Below, one piece after another: positions 12,370 through 23,711 of a DNA stretch of 64,000 nucleotides (the stretch's first letter is position 1; each line of letters opens with the position of its first letter). A model generated the notes under the pieces. The model did no database searches. It was not told the DNA's origin and was given only the letters and a program-made list of their open reading frames with translations. Made by a program: the position numbers and the translations under genes. Where the stretch lies: positions 11,956,501 to 12,020,500 of the forward strand of contig JAULJL010000011.1 in assembly GCA_030761205.1 (NCBI GenBank), written 5' to 3'. This DNA is from Fremontodendron californicum. Its lineage: Eukaryota > Streptophyta > Magnoliopsida > Malvales > Malvaceae.

Positions 12370-14786
12370 ATTATGATTAGAGGTGGCAATTGGGTGGCTT
12401 CGAATCGGGCCCATTCGGATTCGGGCCCATTCAGGTTCGGGCCAATTCGGGTTCAAGTCTTTTTGGGTTCAGGTATGTTTTACATCATTTTTATTTTATG
12501 TTAGATGTAATCATTTTTACGTAATTTAAATATTTATTTTTAAAAATAAATTAAATATTTTATTATTATTTTTAAAAGTAACCTTTTATTTATTAAAATC
12601 AATATTTGTTAGTACCAAAAGAATATAAAAATAATTTTTTATATAAAATAATTTTTTATAAAAAATATGATATATTATAAATTAATCATATTAATATTTA
12701 AAATAATTGATTTGATGAACTTGAATTTCTACATGTAAATACATTATAATTTATATTCACTACAAAATAAGAGACTTTTAGAGACGAACCCTGGCATTCA
12801 ACTATCCATTTAAATATTTGTAAAATGTAAACATTTTATGCTTATGTAAAGAATCGAACCTAACATTCAACTCTTATTAGTAAGGATATTACCAAATGAA
12901 CCAATCTTGAATTTTGATATGATATGTTACTAAAAATAAATTATATCAAATGTAATAAAATAATAATAATTTAAACAATACTTATCCAAAATAAATAAAT
13001 AATAAATCAATTACAAAATTAAATTAGCTAATTCTGTTAAATACTTTTTAAATTTTAAAAGGACATGATATTTTTATAAATCAATATTTGATGACTTAAT
13101 TTAATAATCTACCTAAGAAAACTATATATATGTTGCAAAGAACAATACATTTTTTTTAAAAGTAGTTTTTATCTATTTTTTAACATAAGAAATACTATTA
13201 TACTAGAGATAAGTTAAAATGAATATATTGCTGTTAATTAATTTTACTATATAAGAAACACTATTATAAGGGTGCTCTTAAAATAACATAAATAAAGGAC
13301 AAATAATACTTTATGTCAAAAAAATTTCACATCTCTAAAATTTTCATGAGTTTAAAATCTTTAGATGATGGATTCATCGAGATATGAGACGTTAAAGTTA
13401 TAAATACAAAATATAATTTTATTTTTGATAAATTTATTATTTTATCATATATATAAAATATAAATTCAATTTTAACTTTTAATTAAATTGTTAAAAAAGA
13501 GATTAAAATAAAATTGATAAATAAAGTTCTTACTTTATAAAAAAATTATTTAATTACAATTTGATAAAAAAAATTAGTATTAAATTCGGGTTCGAGTCGG
13601 TCTCGGGTATTTCGAGTGTCATAACGGTTTTTTAACCGCTGGACGATTTTAAAAACAACATGGAGTCGCCACTAATCTTTTTTTGTTTAGGTGTGCTTGG
13701 CCACCTAGATAAATTTTATCATTTAAATAAAATCTTAAAATTAATTAAAATTTATTAAAAGGATAATTTTGGTCTGCGAAAACAAAATTGGGTTCGAGAG
13801 TACGATTATGCGTGGGGAAGGTATCAGCATCCCCACGACGACCGTCTAAAAAATTGTACCATTTAATCATGTGTTATCCTTTAATCTTGATAAAACGATT
13901 TTGATATTTAAAAATAATTCCCATAATTCTCTTTATTTCAAAATTTTCTATTTGAAGAAAGAAAACAAATCATTTTATTTAAGAATAAAATAAAAATCTC
14001 CGACGTCGAAAACCTCCTCCAAATTCCCCAACGTCTTGGCGGAATTTAGGAAGACTTCCTTCTATTTTGAATTTTCATTATATTCCTCCAAATTGAGACA
14101 ACATTCTTTTGTAAGTAATAATTATTGGAAACCCTCCAACGCCTAGGCAAGGTACGAACAATTATTCCCACTTAGGATATTATCTTATTTTATTTCATGA
14201 AATCTTTTTAAAATTGTGATTTTATTCTGTAACATGTTATGCGATAGACAAATTATATTACTGTTATGACTGAAGACAAATACATGGGCATAATTGAACA
14301 AATATAATAATGGAAATAACGAATTAAATTGATCTATAAAAAAGAAAAGAAAAATAAAATAAATTAAAAAAATTTATTTATGAGCAAGATAAGAACTTTT
14401 GGTGTGAGAGCCTTCCCAAATTCCCCAACGTCTAGGCGGAATTTGGAAAAGATCTCATCACTTGAAAATTCTCGTTAAATCTTCGAAATAAAATATTATT
14501 TTTTTATGAAAATACTCAGATTCTTCCAACATCTAGGTAAGAACCCATTTATTACCTTAATTTTAGAAATTTATTTTTACTTAAAAACGATTAGCAAATT
14601 TATTGATGTCAAATAATAAAATATTTTAAATATAATTAAATTATTTATATATTGTTTTTTATAAAAATATATACAAATAAGCATAAAAACAAAATTCAAA
14701 AAGATGAAAATCATACCCCAAAAATCGAAAGTCCGAAAACTTAATTGGTTGCAGGTTGAGCTTCTGGCACGAATAAGACGCAAGTC

Positions 14787-15125
14787 TTTTTTTATTGTTT
14801 TCTTTTTTTCTTTTTTCTTTTTTCTTTTTTTTCTTTTTTCTTTTATTTTCCTTTCTTTCTTTCTTTCTTTTCCCTTTTCCCTTTTCCCTTTTCCCTTTTC
14901 CCTTCTTCATTCTTTCCTTTCTTTTCTTTCTTTCTTTCCTTTCTTCTTTTCCTTTTTTTTTTCTTTTCTTTTCTTTTCTTTTCCCTTTTTTTCCCTTCCC
15001 TTCCCTTCCTTTCCCTTACTTTTTTTCTTCTTCTTTCCTTTCCTTTCCTTTCCTTTCTTTTCCTTTCCTTTCTTCTTTCTTTTATTTTCTTCTTTCTCCC
15101 TCTTTTCCTTCTCTTCTCTCCTGGC
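14787..15125 (+). repeat. Polypyrimidine (CTTTT)n-type tract, ~340 bp
   Basis: Almost uninterrupted C and T on the + strand (CCTTTCC, CTTTTCTTTT repeats). It yields low-complexity Phe/Ser/Pro ORFs on one strand and Lys/Arg/Glu ORFs on the other, none real. Such a homopurine-homopyrimidine run could form a triplex. Confidence 0.9.
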
Positions 15126-15200
15126 CCCTCACCCAACCGGGTCAGTGAGCGGAGCCAAGTCGGATCCGGGTTCAAGCACCGATCTGCTATTTATTTTGGC

Positions 15201-15208
15201 TATAAATA
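15201..15208 (+). promoter_or_regulatory. TATA box antisense to the host LTR
   Basis: TATAAATA is followed by a CT-rich stretch and a C/A-rich leader-like region (15210-15420), a layout typical of a plant core promoter. It points opposite to the polarity given by the LTR termini. Confidence 0.4.
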
Positions 15209-17325
15209 GCTTATTTTCTCTTTCTCTTTCTTTTCTCTCTCTAGAAATCAAAACCCTTCTTTTCTCTCTAAAACACCAGAAATCTAAAACCAACCCAGAT
15301 TCCGACGCTGGTTGGCCGCGTCAGCCGTCGTGCCCCACTATCGATCGTCGCTCGCCGACGTCCTATCTCCACCAAACTTCACCCACCCCCTGTTTTCGAC
15401 CTTTTCTTTCTGAATATGGCCTTAGTTTCTCCAACAACAAAAAATGCCCCAAACCTTGCAAATCTGAGCCTAAAACCCGAAACTTTTACCTTTTTGATCT
15501 CCTCCATCGGCCGTTGGAACGGCTCCCAAATCGAACCAACACCTCCTCTACCCTTTCTCTACCTGTCCACCGTTGGTATCTCCAAGAGTCACTCCCAAAC
15601 CCCTCCAGTCACACAACCCGAAACTCAATGTTTTTTTCTATTTTTTACTTTTTTTTGGGGGCTTTGATTGCTGGTGGATATGTTTGCTTGTATTTTTTTT
15701 TTTGGTTGATTGTTGTGTGTGTGTGTGTCTTGGTTATGGGTGGTGGTGATTTCGGATTTGGTTTTTTTGGTAAGGTAGGTTTTTTTCATTTTTTTGTTTT
15801 TTGTCTTGTGGTTGTTTTTTTCCTTGGCAGGGCGTGGGATAGGGTCTTTCTGGTGGTGTGGGTTGCCATGTGGGGGAAATGGCTAGCATGGGCAGGGGGC
15901 TGGGGTGGTGGAGTAAAGAGTTGCTGGCTAGGGTGGCTAGGCCTCGGGGAGCAGGTGGGGGTGGCGTGCGCAGGTGGGTGGCATGCTATAGGTGCTAGGG
16001 GCGGTGGTGATAGGTGAGGGGCAGCTAGGGTTGAGTTAGTGACAGGCCTGGCTAGTGGTGGGCTTGCTAGGCCTGCTTGGGGTAGTGTAATTTGGGCCTC
16101 TAAGCCCAAAAAATTAATCCTAATATTGACTAAGTCTGTTTAGTTCGAAACCCAACTAAAACCCAAAATAAAAATTGAAATCCAATTAAAGGTCCAAATG
16201 AGATCGAAATAAAATGTTATTTAAGCTTATTCAATTAAATAAACCATGCCATTGAAATAAAATGAATAAATTTTAAATAAATAAAAAAAAGCCAATTAGA
16301 ATCTCACTTGAATCTTTTGACTAGGACTTTATTTGGGATGTGACTCGGACTTAATCCAGACAAAATTAGGTGGCTACATCGGGTTCGATTTTTTCGGGTT
16401 CGGACCCTTTCAGGTTCAGGTAATTTCGGGCTCAGTCCATTTCGGGTTCGGGTTTGAATTTTTGGTCAAATCGAGTTTGGACGGGTTTGGGTTTTTCTAG
16501 GCGAGTTTTTGGGTTCGGGTTCATTTTGCCACCTCTAATTATGATCTTGTTCATGTTATTTAATAATTGTTGCTTATATTAGTTTATTGTTTATGCCATG
16601 TGATAATTAGTGTTTATATTATTTCTCTCATGTTTACAATATAATAATATTTTACATATTCATGTTTATTTAAATGAGTTTTAATGTACATGAATAGTCG
16701 CATTTTAATAATAAACGAGGCAATATCCCTGAGTTAAAATAATTCATAAATTCTCTGCAGGGTCTATCGAGGAGGACGTAATCAATTATCATTAATAACG
16801 GGATACTCCTCTTTTAAAAATAGAATGATGTGGATGATTTTTAAAATAAAGAAATATTTTATGTTTTACCGGGTTTGCCGGGAAATATAAAAAATTTTGT
16901 GATAATAAAATTTTGGATTATTCTTAAATAATATGACTGTTTTTAAAGGGAATTATCTTTAAATACCGCATTTAAAACCAACTTTCATCGAGACTTAAGA
17001 TAACACATGATTAATAAGATACCGTTTTATGCGGGCGTTGTGGAAGAGCGAACACCTTCCCTGTACGTAATCGGTCCCCGAACCCATTTTTGTTTTTCTC
17101 TTGTTTTAAACGTAGACCTTAAAATTGGTTTTTAAAAAGATTTTTAATTAATTTTACATTTCTTTACAAAAACTGATTTTAATAGGTGATCGATCAACCT
17201 AGTCAAAACGATCGGTGGCGACTCCTGTTTTTCAAGGTTTTCCAAAACATAATATTATTTACAAGAAACCTATTATCTTTTCACCCAACGTCATTTTGCG
17301 GTCGTGAGATCGTTATGACAAAGAC

Positions 17326-17637
17326 AATGAGAGGAAATGAAAAGAGAAGGTTTAAGGTTGCTTTCAAAGGTTATTAAAAGAGAAAAAAATGATCAATTTC
17401 GGGATAAAAAGTAAATAGAAAAAAATTTCCAATCAATTTCGTTTTTCAAATCGATACAGGGAGAGATGAATCTGATTTTGGGATTTTTTTTTTGTTTTTT
17501 TTTTGTTTCTAATGTTTTTTAATTCATTTACTCTTTTTTTAATTTTTAGGAATTATTTTACTAACTAAATGGTCATCTCTCTTACTAGGTGGATAAAAAA
17601 GATTACATGTCTGCATCTATTTTGAAACTCACTAATT
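17326..17637. other. Flank between two LTR insertions
   Basis: A short unclassified stretch. Joined across the solo LTR to 6955 it would continue the older sequence into which that LTR inserted. A 63-residue ORF here is not recognisable. Confidence 0.4.
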
Positions 17638-18765
17638 TGTTGGGTGCAAATATAATCATAAATCCTTATTTGTCACAATTCGAAAAGGTTGAATCTTTAA
17701 TAGACTGAAATAAAAGGTTTAACCATGATTCATTCATAAGCTAATAGGTTTAATCATAAATAGAGCATTTAGCCGCAATTAAATATAAATTACAATCTAA
17801 GATTTAACAAAGATCAAATAATTTATATTCAATACCATGAGCGGCATCTAGCAAGGCATCATGGCCACCCAAATGTTAGAATGTCATTGTGATTCCGAAT
17901 TAACATTTCAGTGATCAATCTATCAATGTAATGCAGTCATTTCACAAATTATATTAGAAAGGCTATAAGCATGGTACAATGTCTACTTATGAAATCCTTT
18001 CATATTAATTCTTGTGGCTCTTGGTTAACATTTGTGAATCATAGTATGTTCTCAACATTCTAATTTCAACCTGCTTTGGTAAAAGACTTTATCAAGTTAA
18101 CTTAAACCAATAACAAATGACATATGTCTCCTCATAATCATTTGGAGTGATGAATCTTTATTTATCTTCATATGTTTCATGACATACCCAAAAGCACCTT
18201 ACCTAGGCATTCTTTATTAGGATCCGTTCAAAGGAAATCGAAGTATGACAAATCACATACAAGATAACCTGGCATCACAAGTCAGTGGGCTACTTACACA
18301 ACTGACACATGAGAATCTTTCCATAGACACTAGAGTGAGCTACCAACTGGAATTCTCATTACGGGCCATGTTTAGTTTACTTGTTCTCATAACAAGCACC
18401 TACATGCTATCCCCAAGTATCTCTATACTTCAATCTATGAGATTAATTGCTTACTTCATATGTAAGGAGGCTTAACATGTACTAGTCTTTGAGCATTATC
18501 AATGCCCTGTCTTGACAATACAACGACCATGAACAATTTTAGGAATATGGATTTGATGCATAAAGATCTCATAATTATAACGCTTTATAATTATTTTACA
18601 AGGCTTTTATGTTCCATGAGCTTTATCCAGTTAGTATTTAGTAACTCTTATTTTGTTTACTAATGATGAATAAAAACCTTTAATCACATATTATATAAGT
18701 GATTAATATGCATTATCGCTTGTATTCTTTGTCCAATCCAATTAACTCTAAGGCATACTCCAATA
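17638..18765 (-). mobile_element. Copia-like solo LTR in minus orientation (copy A)
   Basis: On the minus strand it starts TATTGGAGTATGCC (TGTTGGAGTATGC in copy B) and ends TTTGCACCCAACA, copia-style TG...CA ends with one decayed base. A block of several hundred bases is shared with copy B (40390-41044) and, in opposite orientation, with the LTR at 29809-32831. No primer binding site or pol follows. The 5-bp flanks (TAATT, ATAAT) do not match, so the left boundary may have been altered by deletion. Confidence 0.55.
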
Positions 18766-18913
18766 ATAATAAGCATAAACCCCCAACTTATTTTTACACA
18801 ACTCTTTTAATGTTGTAACCTTCATGGTTGGTTGCTCCAGGATTCTTTCCTTAAACTTGTTTTATATGTCCTTTACAAAAAAGTAAAATGTTCTTATTGG
18901 CTTCTAAAACATC

Positions 18914-20285
18914 TTATAATTCTATGAAATAGAGTTATTTTATCACATTTTGTGCATTAAAATTGGCTAAATCCTTGAGGTTAAATTCATAATCTTTAAT
19001 TTATAGTGTTTTTAATTTAGTTTATTTATTTCTCTTATGAGTGATTTTAGGTAGTAATTTAGTGCTATACATTCTTTTTGAAGGTGTACAATATGAAAGA
19101 GCTCCAAGATGTGGAAAAATGACAGGGATCAGACGAAATAAGAGCCTAATTGTAAAAAGCTCAGAGCTGTAGTGTTGGGAAATTGGTGTTGTAATGCCAA
19201 CTTAGATAGGGGTAGAGACTCCAGTGCCGCATACACAAGCTAAAAGTAACAAGAGTCCTACAAGGATTGAAATATCGTTTTTCCTTTGTGCCTTGGACAG
19301 CGGGACTCTTAGAAGGGAATTTTGAATGAGAACCCGACACATCTTGGGACTCCTAAGAAAAGTTGGGAACAACCAAGAAGAACAAAAATAAAATAAAATA
19401 GGAGAGTAGTCACGAAGCATTCAACAAGACAAGAGAGATTTTGGAAGATTGAAGACTGAAGACCCGACAATCTTTAGTTTTTCTCTTCTTCCCTTATTGT
19501 TCTTAAATTTTCTTGTAATGTCAATGATGGTGAAACTTCCTTGGTTTGTGTTTTCAGTAGTTATTATGAACTAAATAATTTTCTCTAGGATTGCAATTGA
19601 ACTCAACAAGTAATTTGGATTTTTCTTCTTTTCTCTTTTTTGCTTTTAATGTTAATTGAGTTGTTTATACAATCTTGTGCTTATTGCTTCTAATTGACTT
19701 ATCACTAATTAGATTGATTTGGTAAACCTAAATAAACTTGGAAAATGGAATTTTGTGTTTAACCATGGATGGAATAACATATGATCAATTTCATTTATTT
19801 AATTGGATGAATTGATTTGCTTGTAAGATAGGAATATACTTACAAGTCATATGAAGCTGATATAGAGCTAAACTTAATGAATCATTCTTTAATTTAATTC
19901 TCATAGGAATATCGTGAAATGGTTGAGAGAGATATTTATAAGAAAATCAAAAGATACTTATAAACAAATTAGAATTCTTGGTTAACAACTCTGTACAATT
20001 AATTAAGTTAAAAAAAAGTGTATAAGAGATTCAAAAGAAATGTTGAGGGAAATAGTAATCCTAAGCTTTTTCTTATTGATTAATAGAATTTCATTTATCA
20101 TTCTTGTTTATTATTTTGTTTTGTTAATATTCTACAAGTTTTAATAATGGATTTGAATAAGTTTAAGTTGTCATTATTTTAGTAATTAATGAATTTGGTA
20201 ATAATTCCCCGTGGGAATGATACTTTACTCATCACTATATTATTTGTTATCGATACATGCACTTACATGGTTAAATCCGACAATA
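18914..20285 (+). mobile_element. Athila-like solo LTR nested in MULE copy A
   Basis: It starts TTATAATTCTATGAAATAG and ends AAATCCGACAATA, related to the Athila-type 3' LTR at 39154-40389 (TGATAACTC...CTGACAACA). They share the GAAGACTGAAGA, TTTCTTGTAAT and GGATTGCAATGGAACTCAAC-type blocks. Flanks ACATC (18909-18913) and AAATC (20286-20290) are a 5-bp duplication with one change; the paralogous insertion in copy B keeps it perfect. It sits inside the transposase frame, just after the EHRF residues. Confidence 0.8.
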
Positions 20286-20413
20286 AAATCTATGCTCAAG
20301 ATGGTATGTCTTAATACTAAAACAATTATCTCTAGAATCATAGTTAGCAAACAACCTTCATGGACAATCCTTCATATAACCTAACCTAGTTTTTTTTTGG
20401 GTTCATTCTTTTA

Positions 20414-21383
20414 GAGATAATGTCATGAATAGCCCCTGAAGTTTATCAAATTTGTCAATGTGGTACATGTACCTTAAAAATGTTCAATGTGGTACCTGTA
20501 TTATCAAACCGTGTATCAATGTGGTACTTTGACTTAACACCATTAAATATAGATGATGATGTGGCATTGACCAATCAGCTGATGACATGTTGCAGCACCT
20601 GATTTTTTAGAAATTAATATTTGAATTTTTGTGATAAAAATAAAAAAAATTATTTTTAAAATAAAAAAATTACTTTAAAATTTAATATCTAATTTTTTAA
20701 AAAACTTATAAAATAATAATAAAATTAAAAATTCTATTTTTTAAAATTAAATTCTATTTTTTAAATTCAAAATTTTTAAAAATAACAAAATTAAAATATT
20801 AAAATAAAATTATTTTTAAAATATAAAATATTTTAAAATTAAATATTAAATCATTTATAATATCTAAAATTTTTTTAAAAATATATTTTTGAAAATTACA
20901 AAAATTAAATTATGAAATTATTTTAATTATTTTTAAAAAATATTTATTAAAAAATTACAAAAATTAATTATGAATTTTATTTTTATTTTATTTTAATTTT
21001 TTAAATTTTTAAACTTTTAAAAAATTTTAAAATTTTAAATTATTTTAATCTTTTAAAATATTAATTAATTTTTTTAAGTTAAACTCGTGGCATCATTATA
21101 TGGTGCCACGTGTCATCATTATATTTTTAAAATAATATTATTTTTATTTTTAAAATTAAAATAATAATTTTTTAGTTAATACACGTGGCATCGTTATATG
21201 GTGCCACGTGTCAAGTTTTCATTGGATACAAAAGCCATGTCATCAATTTTTAACGGTGTTACTGATGGGTACTACAATAGCACACGGAGGGTAAACTTTA
21301 AATACCAAAATAGACATTTTTAAAGTACAGGTACTACATTGATAAATTTGATAAACTTCAGAAGCCATTCATGACATTATCCC
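20414..21383. mobile_element. MULE-type MITE with long inverted repeats (970 bp)
   Basis: Ends GAGATAATGTCATGAATAGC and, inverted, GGGATAATGTCATGAATGGC begin a long imperfect terminal inverted repeat with a perfect 9-bp duplication ATTCTTTTA (20405-20413 and 21384-21392), typical of Mutator-like elements. The paralogous site in MULE copy B (42681-42689) has a single ATTCTTTTA and no insertion. The AT-rich centre carries repeated GTGCCACGTGTCA motifs. No ORF of note. A second copy is at 27097-28090. Confidence 0.9.
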
Positions 21384-23711
21384 ATTCTTTTATAACCTCA
21401 ATTGCACTCCCTTTGCAAAAGCATATTTCTTGACGTCTTCTGTGAATTGCTTATTATCCTTAAATCTCATTCCTAGTTCTCACAAAGGAAAGACACAGTT
21501 AGGATCATACCTAAGTCCAATTGATTTTTCCTCACATGTGGATTATGGTCCTCATCAGATTGTTCACTGTCTCCACATTATTCAGGATCTAAAGAATCTA
21601 AATAATCACTCTCATGCACTGAACCTTGCCTTCTCTATCTCTTATTATGTCTTTATCTACAACATCAGATTCAACAACTCTATCACCATCACCATCACCT
21701 TCACCAACCTTTTCAACCTCACCCTCACTATCTCTTTGAGTCTCAACCCCACTCCTCCCTCACGTAATATATCTGATGCATTAGTTACCTCTAATTTCTA
21801 AACCTTCCACATGTCATTTTCTATAATTGCTTTTTTTAGCTCTCTTAACTTCTACTAGTGGCCTATATCTTTTCATCATCATCATCAGTCAAACAGTCAA
21901 TCCCAATTAAAAAAAAACATCTCCATCACCCCTCACCCAACACAGAACCACTATCTTCATTAAATGATGAACTACCCACCCCATCCTTATTGAATGTTGT
22001 TTCATGAGCCACAAACTCACTTCCCTCGGTAGTATCTTCCTCAATACTAGTAGGAACATTAAAAGCATTCTCTCCATTAATTGACTATCCAAATTTGCAA
22101 CACCCTCTCATTACCTTCACCCTTTAAACTACCATCAGGTTGTACATTCCTACCCTCACCCCTATGATCTCTTCAGGCTCTACATTACCATCAAGAAGTA
22201 AAGGAGGTTAAATTCGAGGCATATCAACCTTGTGCTCGACATATATTTCTATAGTGCCCTTATATAATAAATGTCCACTAGCTGTCTAACACAATTGTTA
22301 TTAAATATCAACACTAAACACAATTGTTATTGATTTAACATGCTTCATTATTTCTCAATAAGATAACCTATCAGGATCTATCTTAAAGCTATCTATGACC
22401 TCATTGATATAATGAAATTTAGGTTCAATGACAAAATTGCTATCACGAAAGTATTAATACAGAAATAACTCCAGATTAATCATCTTTTATGCATGTAATA
22501 TAATAAAATAATACAATTTTTGAATTCCATCAACATCTAGTACATAACAACATTTAAAACACAATACAAACAAACATAAAAAAATGAGAATAGTTTATCA
22601 TGCCCAACCATTAACCTCTGAGACCCAACTCCAAATGCATAACTCTAACCCCAATATCAAATACATGGAGGGAATTATAAACAAATGCCACCAGTTTATC
22701 ATGTCTTTTTTCACATATAAAAAGTTATAAAAAAAAAAAAAAAACACTTTAACTAGTTAAAGGAATCCAATACCAAATCATTTTCTATTCAAAGGAATCT
22801 AATAATGTGCCAAAAGAGTACCTCACAATCCTTTAACTTCGATACAAGCATTGTAAACTTCACAAGACCCAATAGTTCAACTTGGTTTTCCACGAAAACC
22901 AAATTCGTGAATAAAATTTTATAGGTTTTCTTTTGCTTAACTTCGGATTATATCTAAGGTAGAAAGAAGGAAAAAATTTGGACGAATTTCAATTTTTGAT
23001 GGATTTTAGATTTTTTATTTCAGAGGTTTAAGGAATTTGAGTATTTTTGTTTTTCTTTATTTTAATTTTCTTTTTCTGTTAACGTTTAATTTTGGATTTT
23101 TAAAAATTTTCAATTATTGACCAATAATGTATTGCTACGTGAACATCTAATAGAGGAAATTATCCCGCCTAAATTATGGCTTGCCACGCTAAATTTTTTG
23201 CCCATCATTCAACACATTGCAATTTTATTTCATGTTATCCGATTTGTTAATAGATATCTAAGTCTGTGACCAGTTTCCATCAATAGGAGGGTTAAATTAG
23301 TGAAAAATAAATGTTTGAAAATTTGATTGATTGCAATAAAAGAATAAAAAGAACTTGAGATTCAATAATTTTTTTTTAATTACAATTCAAGAACTTTTTA
23401 TATTTTAGCCATAAATCTTTGACCTTCAAAACAATGATAACAATCATTAAATCAAATATAAGCTGATTCAAAAAGACCTATTAAATTACATTGAATAATT
23501 TGTTTATACGTTCGAGATAAAGCTAGAGCTAATTACATATCTTTACTAACTCAAAAATTCATATTGCCAAAAGAATCCATGATGTATACATTGATATTTG
23601 TTTAAAACTATCAACAAACTATTGGTTACCAATTAGAAGTTAAGACAAATATTAAATGAACTATCTGACAAGTAGTGGGGCTAGTTTAGTTTATCAATGT
23701 TTAATTTTGGA

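Larger units (their letters stand above)
13617..16378 (-). mobile_element. Tat-like solo LTR in minus orientation, nested in the hAT element
   Basis: Read on the minus strand it begins TGTAGCCACCTAATTTTGTC and ends ACCGTTATGACA, matching the termini of the LTRs at 6961 and 61657. Flanks TCGAG (13612-13616) and TCGGG (16379-16383) are a 5-bp duplication with one change. The conserved block is at about 13795-13855 and a TGGCGACTCC copy lies at 13662-13671, 45 bases from the LTR end. At 2.76 kb it contains no gag or pol. The interior holds a long polypyrimidine tract and, on the opposite strand, a TATA box with a leader-like region. A 437-residue Phe/Ser-rich ORF across it is a composition artefact. 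Confidence 0.75.
12378..16537. mobile_element. Non-autonomous hAT element, itself split by an LTR
   Basis: Ends TAGAGGTGGCAA and TTGCCACCTCTA are a near-perfect terminal inverted repeat with a perfect 8-bp duplication ATTATGAT (12370-12377 and 16538-16545). Subtracting the LTR at 13617-16378 leaves about 1.4 kb, close to the sister element at 30969-32312 with which it shares most of its sequence. TTCGGGTTCGGG-type repeats occupy both subterminal regions. There is no transposase. Confidence 0.85.
6961..17320 (+). mobile_element. Tat/Ogre-like gypsy solo LTR (~3.5 kb) with nested insertions
   Basis: The element starts TATAGACACCCAATTTTGTC and ends GATCGTTATGACA, and is flanked by a perfect 5-bp duplication AAGAC (6956-6960 and 17321-17325). 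These ends match the LTR at 61657-63768 (TGTAGACACC...CGTTATGACA). No gag or pol and no second LTR lie inside, so it is a solo LTR. Removing the hAT insertions at 7624-10254 and 12378-16537 leaves about 3.55 kb. It has a TATA box (7440-7447) followed by a purine-rich leader, a 168-bp tandem repeat (11483-11990), the family's conserved block near 17032-17087, and a primer-site-like TGGCGACTCC at 17216-17225. The starting base is T-A rather than T-G, a point change at the terminus. Confidence 0.8.
18766..22493 (-). pseudogene. Mutator-like (MuDR-type) transposase pseudogene, copy A
   Basis: On the minus strand a decayed transposase N-terminus can be read from an ATG at 22493: FVIEPKFHYINEVIDSF, then KIDPDRLSY (about 22345-22384) with a stop after SY. 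Next come IEIYVEHKVDMPR (about 22220-22260), an acidic linker (about 21850-22090), LGMRFKDNKQFTEDVKKYAF (about 21410-21481) and NYDSRDNCFSIKTYHLEHRF (about 20290-20350). This order is the DNA-binding N-terminal region of plant MULE transposases. The DDE catalytic core is not seen. Multiple stops and frameshifts, a nested solo LTR (18914-20285), a MITE (20414-21383) and a copia LTR at its left end make it non-functional. Compared with copy B it lacks about 60 bp near 22316. Confidence 0.7.
18766..23670 (-). mobile_element. Mutator-like element remnant, copy A
   Basis: The region is collinear with 41045-45028 apart from the MITE insertion and small indels, and holds the transposase pseudogene plus about 1.2 kb of 5' sequence on the minus strand. 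Homology to copy B stops near 23670 (copy B near 45028), probably the element end, but I could not identify terminal inverted repeats or a 9-bp duplication. The left end is lost at the copia LTR. Confidence 0.6.

Noticed and set aside
12762..12800. CACTACAAAATAAGAG resembling a CACTA element end
   Set aside because: It lies within the hAT element, is shared with its sister copy, and has no opposite end or 3-bp duplication.
14704..16017. 437-residue ORF, the second longest in the window
   Set aside because: It is Phe/Ser/Pro then Gly/Val low complexity, created by a polypyrimidine tract and GC-rich LTR sequence, with no domain.
18245..18475. 76-residue ORF conserved at 40527
   Set aside because: Conservation reflects two copies of the same copia-like LTR, not a protein; there is no family resemblance.
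21430..21801. 123-residue + strand ORF repeated at 42727
   Set aside because: It is antisense to the Mutator-like transposase remnant; the minus strand gives the family match.
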